From Selaginella moellendorffii (lineage: Eukaryota; Streptophyta; Lycopodiopsida; Selaginellales; Selaginellaceae): a DNA stretch of 64,000 nt. The translations under genes and the position numbers were made by a program. Position 1 is the first letter of the stretch, and every line of letters starts with the position of its first letter. A model generated the notes under the pieces. That model was not told the DNA's origin, did not search any database, and saw nothing but the letters and a program-made list of their open reading frames with translations. The stretch spans positions 65,561 to 129,560 of the forward strand of contig NW_003314298.1 in the NCBI RefSeq assembly GCF_000143415.4, in the 5' to 3' direction. Below are positions 56,585 through 64,000 of the stretch, in pieces.

Positions 56585-57691
56585 TATGGTACCAGCTCCT
56601 ACTTGGTCCTACTTGGTTTCAGCGACTCACTGCACGAGCAACAGAGCGTTAGCCATCCATCCACGGATTCCCAAATCTCTCCCAATCCCCCTCCCCGGGT
56701 TAGACTAGACTTAAGGATCAGCTACACTCCTCGCAGGTACAAGCAGCCAAGCACACCAAACCTCTAGGTTCTTAACACCCTTTGGTACCATAAGACTTGA
56801 TTATGGGACCCTCTAAATCCTAAGTCTTGGGTGCAACACTTGCTTCGGGACGCCAGGGCAAAACACCATGGCCTAACGGCCCAGTATAGGTACCTCTAAC
56901 CCCCCCCCCCCCTTCCATCCCGAAGGAAGGCCCAAGCCCCTAGGAAGGGCGAGGACCAATGAGCTGCATAGTACTCAAGTGGGGCACCACTCCACATGAG
57001 CTAGGAGCACCACAGTCGGTTTCCCTTTTGGGAGTGGGAACTGCTCTTGAGCACTTCCTGGGGTGGCCCCTCCGGCACCACCCAAGTCCCTGCTCACTCC
57101 CACCCAAGGCCCCTCGGCCCCAGTCTCAACCTCAAGTCAGTTTGGAAGCACCATTGGAGAGTTCCTTCAAGACTAGTTCCTGGACCTCACTATCCCTACT
57201 ATACTTTTGGAACCCCCTACAGCCCCCCCCCCGGGACACGCACGCTTTGGGCTTTCACCCCTTGACCTATACTAGTACTCGGACTCGGTCTCGGACTCGA
57301 TCTCGGACCCGACTTCAGATTCGGTCTCGGACTCGATTTCGGACTCGGTCTAGGACTCGATTTCGGACTCGATCTCGGACCCGACTTCGGATTCGGTCTT
57401 GGACTCGATTTCGAACTCGATCTCGGACCCGATCTTGGACTCAACTTCGGACTCGACCTCGGACTCGGTCTTGGACCCGATTTGGATCTCGGACTCTGTC
57501 TCGAACTCGGTCTCAAACTCGGTCTCTGATTCGGCCTCGAACTCGATCCCGGACTCTATCTCGAACTCGGTCTCAGAGTCGGTCTTAGACTCGATCTTCG
57601 ACTTGGTGCCATCCGATGAACTCTTTGTCATTTTGGTCATACTTTCGGGGATCCTTTAGCCTACGACACCTTGGCGAGTTGGTTCTGTACA
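56585..57691 (-). repeat. 5' LTR of the outer element, part 2
   Basis: Continues from TATGGTACCAGC, the point where 48560 left off, through a hexamer array (57270-57610) to GGTTCTGTACA. It is followed by TTTTG, the outer target duplication. Confidence 0.88.
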
Positions 57692-57774
57692 TTTTGGTGA
57701 AGATGTAATTGGCATTGCATCCTAAATGGTGGTAAGGTGGTACAATTGTACCATTCAAATCCTGGAAATAGTTG

Positions 57775-58000
57775 AAAGTGTGTTTTAATCCACATGGCAT
57801 TAGGGTAAGGATAAAAAATCCACTAGGATATTCCTTTGCAATTTAAGGAGACAAAGCACAAATAAAGATTTGCAATCTGATTTTAGGAGATTTGGCTAGG
57901 ACTAAGAGATATAAAGAGGATGGTAAAGGTTAACCTAGGCTGAAACATTTAAAAGGGTTTAACAGTGTTTAATAGCGTTCTTACAGAAGTTAGAATGGAG
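57775..58000 (+). repeat. diverged dispersed repeat, copy 2
   Basis: Same block order and orientation as 20785-21010. It lies about 80 bp outside the outer retrotransposon, on the opposite side from copy 1. Confidence 0.5.
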
Positions 58001-58183
58001 TGTGTTTTCTAGAGAGGTGAGATTTCTTGTGAGGAATCCACTCTTTGTCGAGGAGAACAAACTAGATAACTTAAGGGCAAGAAGAGAAAATTCTTTGCCT
58101 ACCAGCCATGAGAGCAAGTGGGAAGAAGAAGACAAGTGGCAAGATTTCCAATCTTCACCACCTTCTAGTCCACCACAGCAAGT

Positions 58184-58650
58184 GCAAGAACCAATTCCAG
58201 TGATGGCAACAACCAAGATGAAGTACACTACTTTCAATAGGAAAGGAGATCCTGAATGCACATGTGACGGCATTTCAAGATACACCCACAGCAAATGATG
58301 AAGTGGCAGCAGCGGACCAGTGCAAGCTTTTTCCAACAACACTCTAGGGAGTAGCGACTGAGTGGATGGCACAAGTGCCAGCAGGAACGGATTGGGCAGC
58401 ACTGCACACATCATTCCTAATCAGGAAAATCCCACAAGCCAGAAAGCTACTAAAAATTATGTGTGCAATGCTGCCCAATCTGTTTTTGCCAGGACTTGTG
58501 TCATCCATTAAGCTGCTACTCCCTGGAAAAAGATTGCAGCAGTCTACTTCTGCTGCTTCATCATTTGCCATGGATGTATTATCAAATGCCATCACATGTT
58601 GGAAGTAGTGTACTTCATCTTGGTTGTCACCATTGTTGGAATTGGTACAT
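58184..58650. repeat. long imperfect inverted repeat with gag-like sequence
   Basis: The left arm (58184-58414) and right arm (58455-58650) are reverse complements over about 200 bp with small indels. Matching blocks include AACCAAGATGAAGTACACTA, AATGATGAAG and ATTGGGCAGC. The spacer is about 40 bp. In the + frame the left arm reads VATEWMAQVPAGTDWAALHT, reminiscent of retrotransposon gag, so it may be a gag fragment duplicated head to head. Confidence 0.72.
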
Positions 58651-59012
58651 CTTCCCACACTGGAACAAAGATGGCCTTCAACTTGGAAAAAGTTGAGTAG
58701 GATGTGTAACACTCACTTTTCTCCCACTCTTCATGCTCACTTTTTGATTCATGGGCTGTGCACCAAAAGATCTGGAGCAGACAAAGAACCACTGCTGCCA
58801 TGCCTCCTCACTCTAATGGTAATTGTTGCAAGTTCATCCTTCTATGCACTAACATCATTAGTAACATTAATATGACTCTCTATCACACCACTCATTTACT
58901 CACTTAATCTTTGCTTCTTCATCCCCACTAATTAATCACGCTTAGTCAACTCGATACCTCGCTTTATTTTAACCGCCTTTTTATAAAAAACTGTCACGTG
59001 CCCGGGAGTGGA

Positions 59013-60272
59013 CTACCAATCTGGAGGAAGTGGTACGTTTTGCCATCCCGCAATCTTGCATACTTTGTCCACGAGCTCTGGCCCTGCAGCTTCTATCGTG
59101 CAATTGGAGTAGCAGCTCTCGGGACGAAAGACTTGGTGTGGATTTCTGGCCTCCCACTGCGCTCCACCTAGAAAGACATCCCCGCTTGAGCAGACGCAGC
59201 CACACTCAGCTTCGTTTTTGTCGAGAGCCTGCAAAGAAACTGTTGTAAACGCTGTGAATTCCTTGCGGTAAATGCTTGCCTTCTCTGTGTAGTACTCAAA
59301 TACTTTTTTCTTTGATCCTGCTTGGTATACATTGCCCTGCGAGCATATCTACAGACAGAGAGACACGTCAAAGGAAAGGATGAAAAAGAAGCAAGCTTGG
59401 AAGTACCTGAGACTCAACGCTAGCGCACACAGCGTAGATACCCCAGTTCCTCGTGTAATTGTTGTAAAGGTGGACTTTGGCGAACCTTACCCGGGGATGC
59501 CTCTGCCTTGTGCCGTCAAAGAAGCAATGGTGGATCGTGATTCGCATGTTTCGATCTTCTATGTGCTTTGCGTCGGCGCTGATGAGCATCGTCTTGTCGT
59601 GGTGGTGGAAGTGGCACCTGGAACGAGAGACAAGTAAGAGAACTCTTCAGTCAAACTGTGTACCTGGAGACCGTGATGTCGGTGCTCTGCCTTGTGATGT
59701 CAATCAGCCCATCGTCGTAGTCGGAGAGCGAGCATCGATCGATCCACACCTTCTCGGTGTTTGGCTTGATCTGGATTCCATCCACATCGTGGCCGCGGCC
59801 CCCCTGGAACTCCAAGTTACAGATGATGATGTGCTCGCATTTCTTGAGCTGGATGCCGTGCCCGGTGATCTTGATCCTCTGGCCTCGGCCATCGAGAGTC
59901 TTGCGCGACGCTACGCGGATCGCCGACGACACCGAAATATTTCCAGACAGATCAAACACGATCCAGAGAGGCTGTTCTTGGCGGCAGCCATAGCGGAGGC
60001 TCCCAGGCCCATCGTCTTGGAGAGAAATAAAGACCTTAGCTCATAATCGCTGCCTAGAACACAGGATCCTCACCGGCAAGGGTCGTGACATGGTAGACCG
60101 CTCCTTCCAGGCCGCCGATGGATGCGCTCCCAAATCCCTGCGCGGCCCTAGCGAGCGCTCGCAGCCTGGAATCCACATTCGCGTAGGGACCAGGCGCCGA
60201 TGGAGCTGGATCGGGCGTGCCGTGATGGATTTCGATTCCCGGGCAGCAGCATTTGCGCAGCCGATTCATCAT
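59013..60272 (-). CDS. pectate lyase (polysaccharide lyase family 1)
   Basis: Five exons (60272-60074, 60015-59664, 59617-59407, 59348-59280, 59228-59013) give 348 residues. Motifs follow the plant pectate lyase order: YANVDSRLRALARAAQGFG, LADDGPGSLR, TLDGRGQRIKITGHGIQLK, HIIICNLEFQGGRGHDVDGI, VWIDRCSLSDYDDGLIDIT (Ca2+-binding Asp residues), ITIHHCFFDGTRQRHPRVRF (catalytic Arg region) and YNNYTRNWGIYA. It cleaves de-esterified homogalacturonan by beta-elimination with Ca2+. There is no signal peptide, as in the Arabidopsis subgroup that also starts near YTDVD, so the route to the wall is unclear. The last intron (59229-59279) is 51 nt with a GC donor, contains no stop and is in frame, so retention would insert 17 residues. 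The second of two adjacent Met codons may also serve as start. Confidence 0.9.
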
Positions 60273-61100
60273 CTGGGAAGAACACCCAAAGGGTAAAGCA
60301 AAGGGGGTTTAAAAGGCACGACAAGGCCAGATACCTAGATTGAGATGGCGAGATCGACAGAGGTGGCGGAATGGTGGGCGGACAAAGAGTGATCGATGTC
60401 AGGGAAGTTTGCGATGCGTTCTATACAACGTGTGCTCGAGGCACTCGAGTTCGTCCGGCTGTCCCATTTGAACGGGACTTCCGGCGTGGGCAAGACCGGG
60501 TTTCTGTGGTACTTCATTATCCGGACTGGAATTGAACGGCCGCAGTCGGGAGTTTTGTGGCAGGGCTCTTCGGCTGGTGCCAAAGATGGAGTATCCTCTC
60601 CACAAGATCGAATCACTGGAAGTTACCTTCCATCTGATCGATCAAAAGATCTCTCCTGACGGAGCCATTGGCAAGCGAGCTCTAGTTGCTGCCTTGGCGG
60701 ACGAGGACAACACCAAAGCCCAATACCAAGCTCAAGAATGTGTCTGTCATCCTACTCTGCTGGTAAAGGGAACGTCTCGTACGCGACGCCCGGCAGCCGT
60801 TTCATGCGTGGCAAATCTTTACTTCTTCCGGACTCTTATCCCGACTTCAAGTTCCAGCCATATCGTTCGTCTCTGAAGGTTTCTCAGAAAGCTGTCAAAG
60901 GTGAGCGATTTCATATGAGCAATTGACACTTTCTCTCTTTACCAGGGATTGTGCAGTGTAAGGTCTGCCAGTATTACCCACGACATGGATATTGTTTCTC
61001 TAGATCCGAACTTCGAAGCTTGCCCAGAGGATACTGTTGAGCAACCGGAGAAGTCACTCGACCATGCTGATTTTGAAGAGTGGGGCAAACATTTCTAGAC
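60273..61100 (+). other. unresolved coding-like stretch, no family recognised
   Basis: GC-rich like the genes to the left. Several overlapping frames look partly coding, for instance LHKIESLEVTFHLIDQKISP (in 60532-60876), GKSLLLPDSYPDFKFQPYRS (in 60738-60926), and near 60990-61100 DIVSLDPNFEACPEDTVEQP ending at a TAG. A donor-like AAAGGTGAGC at 60897-60906 and an acceptor TTTACCAG before 60950 fit a short intron, but I could not join the pieces into one consistent frame. It may be a small gene, a pseudogene or the divergent promoter and leader of the pectate lyase. Confidence 0.25.
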
Positions 61101-63189
61101 ATGTGTTCATTCCTGTTCTTGGCAATTCCAGTTCAATATGTAGGGGCGGGATGGGACAGTAACAAAGCACCCACGGTGATGAGGACTTCGTGAAGAAGTT
61201 GCAAGGCCTTTGTGTATGAGATGGCGGCAGAGGTATCTCAATGCCACGAACTATGCAAATTGATAAACACACCCAATCACTCGCAAAAGTGATCAATTTC
61301 TCTATTGGAGGTTTGGAGGCTACTTCACAGTAAAATTTTGTAGCAATTGGCATGGATATAAACTAAGAAGTTCAAATTTGCTTTCTGTTCTTCAATTTGT
61401 TTAGGTACCTTCCCTTTAGTACACCTGCATTGCATACTAAAAGTAATGAGTTTCTTCTGGAAAAGTTCTTCATATTTCTTCCTTCTTCTGCCAATTGAAC
61501 TTGCCCTCGTAGCAATCATATATATCCTAGCACGTTGTCCAGTTCAACATCTTCTATGGCCATGATAAGCATGACATGTCCATCCTTACACATCCTCTAT
61601 AACTTTTTCACCACTTCGAAGAGAGTGACTTTGTATTCTCTTGATATCCAGCATGTCCCAAGACTGGCAACACACACATTACCACTTTTTGAGCTGGCCT
61701 TCACTACCACCTCTGAACTGGCCTTCACTTGCACATTATCACTTTTGAACTGGCCTTCACTTGCACAAAGAACCTGATTACCCTGTCACCTACATGCTTG
61801 AAGAAATTGATATCTGGCCCAAACAAGTTAAAGCCTTCAGTAACTAGAAACACTGAGAAATCTCCACTTCCGCCTTTAACTCCCCTCTCAACTGCATCAA
61901 GATGCTTGGACATGTCCTCAATGGTACAAGCAATGCGAACATAATGACTAAGATGAGTAGACAGCAATTAATATCATGGAGCTTAGGGCAAAGTTAATCA
62001 CTGCTTGTTGCTGTCTTGGAGTTACTACTACATCAAGTTTGTATCCCTCCTCTGAATGCTCAATTGCATGAAACAAAGTTGTGAGGTCCTTTTGGTAGTG
62101 ATTGAAAAGACACTATCACACTATAGACTCCCAGATAATCATCATGGTGTAATTTTAACATTCATCCTTCTTCATAAAATCAAGGCCTTTGAAATAAATT
62201 GTCCCCTCATCAATGTCAAAGCAGCAATTTCCAAAGGCCATACTCCATCACTTTCATATTGTCAATTGCCAAGTGAACTAGCCTATCAATTTTTTAAAAA
62301 CTGGCCAGCTTTGATACCATATTCATGCAAAGGAAGAAATGAATAAACTAAGCTATGTAATCTATGAATGACTCACTTGATCTCAACTTTGTCCGAAGCT
62401 CTACAAGTGGTGGTGGAGGACTAAGTAATTTGGCAAAACTCTAAAAAATGAGCCATTAAGTCAGGGCTTTCAGTTTGTAAAAGTTAATTGTTCAGAATTA
62501 TTTGCAGTGGCATGCTATAAAATTGAAACCTGCCTTTGAAATAATCATAAAGCTTTTTAAACTCATCATGGAAATTTGCCTCATATATTCTGCAAAGGCA
62601 AAACCTCAAAATCAATAACAAGAACACAACAGCCACCAATTTATTTAGGGCTTTGAAATCCAACAAACTTTGCAAAAATTGTGACTCCACCAAGATCTAC
62701 ATCATATGTCATTCTTATTCCTAATACGATGATTGCAAAATCTTGCACTTCTAAAAGTTTATGGCTGTATTGAAGTCTTTAGAGACCAAAAAGGATTAAT
62801 GATTGTAATATATATGCTTTTTTTGGTGGTCTATAATGAGGCCTGCTATCATAGTAAAATTTGATGAATCCCATCTCTAAAAGGGTTATCATCATATCCA
62901 AAATAATCCTACTTGGGAATCAAACCTCAATTCATGTATAGAAATGACATGTTGTCATCTCCAACCCTTGATCCTCCCATTGATTTTTCCTCATTCATTG
63001 ATAGTGAGGAGGAGGAGGAGAGAGGAGGATGTTCTTGAGTTATGCTCTTACTCTGCTTGGATGAGCTTCTGTACCACATCCAAAAGTATATGATCAATTA
63101 AACTTTGACATGACTGAAAAAGGATGTGATGAATCTGATAGAAGTTTGCGTGCTTGAGCCCCTCAAGTTCCACAATCTTTTCGAGTCTC
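61101..63189. other. AT-rich intergenic DNA
   Basis: No recognisable protein or RNA gene. The longest minus-strand frame (61725-61967) includes GFNLFGPDINFFKHVGDRVI, which I cannot assign. Base composition is close to that of the decayed copia fragment to the right, so part of this stretch may be its lost upstream portion. Confidence 0.45.
61688..61767 (+). repeat. short tandem repeat, three imperfect units
   Basis: Three copies of a unit built on TTTGAACTGGCCTTCACTTG, about 25 bp each, with the first most diverged. Confidence 0.6.
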
Positions 63190-64000
63190 AAAACTTCATT
63201 CATATAAAGAAGCCATCATCAATTTGCCATGGATGAAGAGATGAAATCTCAAAAGGGAGTTGGAATCTCTAAAGTTGTTTTTAAAACTTGAAGGAAGAAG
63301 AAATATAGATAGAAAATGGGTATATAAAGTTTATAGTATTGATGGGAGTGTGAAGAGATATAAAGCACGATTGGTGGCTCAAGGGTTCACACAGATTCTT
63401 AGTCTGAGCCATTTTCACCCATGGTTAAGATGGCTAGCATTTGCACACTTCTTGCTTGCTTTTGCAGATGAATTTGACTTGTAAGTCCATTATATAGACA
63501 TGAAATGGCTTTTATGAATAAAAACTTCAAGGAGATTTCCATGAGAGAACTAGTTCACAACTCTGGGAAAAGTTTGGTATAGAAATTAAAGAAGTTGTTA
63601 ACAATCATCTAGACAATTGTATGAATGCATTGATAAGTCTTTGATAGAAAAAGGATTTACTAAGCTTGCTTCAAATGGTAAAACTCATTGGAGTTTCTGA
63701 AAAAGACCAAGGACTTATCTTGGTCAAGTGACAAAACCTTTGGGAATGGAAGTTAAGAAGGATGTATATACTGGTTTTATAGTTATAACTCAACATAGCT
63801 ATATTCAAAAGTTGTTGCATTAATTTGGTTTATAGGATTGAAAGCCAATGCTAACTCCCATGATAGTTCTTTGCTGCAACTAATGGAACTATACTACAAT
63901 TATCAAAGTGTGGTTGGCAATTTATTATATGCTGCAACATGCTTTCGTCCTAATATCTCATTTGTAGTTGGAATTTAATTCGGTACATCTTTGCACCAAC
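63190..64000 (+). pseudogene. Ty1/copia reverse transcriptase remnant (runs off the window)
   Basis: WVYKVYSIDGSVKRYKARLV followed by AQGFTQ (about 63318-63400) is the start of the copia RT domain, and later traces such as QLWEKFG and NLLYAATCFRPNISF correspond to the downstream RT/RNase H region. Stops and frame shifts occur every few dozen codons. The catalytic DD box is not recognisable. This is an old inactive copy from a superfamily different from the gypsy elements. Confidence 0.75.

Larger units (their letters stand above)
22204..57691 (-). mobile_element. outer Ty3/gypsy chromodomain retrotransposon, interrupted by nested insertions
   Basis: Sense is the minus strand. The element is bounded by the 5-bp target-site duplication TTTTG at 22199-22203 and 57692-57696. 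The 3' LTR is 22204-23347; the 5' LTR is 56585-57691 plus 48460-48560. Coding remains read, in order, gag (about 48420-47430), CCHC/protease (47423-46761), reverse transcriptase (46712-46296 and 26390-25895), RNase H (25831-25505), integrase (25465-24343) and a chromodomain (24034-23750), the order of Ty3/gypsy chromoviruses. The primer-binding site is at 48445-48459. All coding parts carry stops or frame breaks, so the element is dead. In the first 101 bp of the LTRs I count four differences (about 4 percent), so the insertion is not ancient. Confidence 0.92.
57697..59012. other. intergenic DNA right of the retrotransposon
   Basis: Holds the second copy of an old repeat (57775-58000) and a long inverted repeat (58184-58650). 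No host gene is supported; the open frames at 58002-58298, 58366-58608 and others lie inside these repeats. The last 200 bp are AT-rich and must include the pectate lyase 3' UTR. Confidence 0.55.

Noticed and set aside
60355-60400. tRNA-Leu or tRNA-Ser like start (GGTGGCGGAATGG)
   Set aside because: No B box or closing acceptor stem follows within tRNA length.

Overview
The window is nuclear DNA of a land plant, most likely a lycophyte close to Selaginella. The evidence is the plant gene set (a PMT/QUA2-type methyltransferase, a plant pectate lyase, a chloroplast-envelope-type quinone oxidoreductase, an A-type P450), a TTTAGGG telomere-type motif, and introns almost all of 45-70 nt: I could place 42 introns in nine genes, every one in that range. 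No rRNA, tRNA or CRISPR locus is supported.

Layout. (1) 879-20484 is a dense gene island of eight genes: a CREC-like EF-hand protein (-), the U11/U12 minor-spliceosome protein SNRNP25 (-), a quinone oxidoreductase (+), a cytochrome P450 (+), an unrecognised protein (+), a signal peptide peptidase-like protease (-), a very large multidomain lipid/NRPS-like enzyme of about 2478 residues (-), and a PMT-type methyltransferase (+). Spacing is tight: 61 bp between the divergent SNRNP25 and oxidoreductase start codons, and 16 bp between the convergent stop codons at 7265 and 7282. (2) 22204-57691 is one retrotransposon complex. The outer element is a chromodomain Ty3/gypsy element on the minus strand with target duplication TTTTG. 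It was split inside reverse transcriptase by a 19.9-kb insertion (26396-46290, duplication AGGTC). Its 5' LTR was split by a TRIM-like element (48561-56579, duplication CCACC/CCGCC), which was itself split by a non-autonomous large LTR element (49036-56373, duplication TAATC). A 710-bp assembly gap lies at 36867-37576. (3) 57697-64000 holds a long inverted repeat, a pectate lyase gene (-), an unresolved coding stretch, AT-rich DNA and a decayed Ty1/copia fragment.

The most unusual locus is the large minus-strand gene at 9803-17571. One phase-consistent reading frame joins an FAD amine-oxidase-like domain, a fatty-acyl-AMP ligase, two phosphopantetheine carrier domains, membrane segments with left-handed beta-helix repeats of the NRPS-terminal (Pls-like) type, and a catalase-like heme domain whose distal His and proximal Arg-x-x-x-Tyr are intact. 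The arrangement suggests an acyl substrate that is activated, carried on the two carrier domains and oxidised near a membrane; the product cannot be read from sequence.

The retroelements look like a partner system. The large non-autonomous elements encode nothing recognisable, but they share the primer-binding site, polypurine tract, one LTR terminus and a hexanucleotide array with the autonomous chromodomain element that contains them. All exon boundaries were placed by eye from splice signals, phase and family resemblance; no alignment or transcript data were used.
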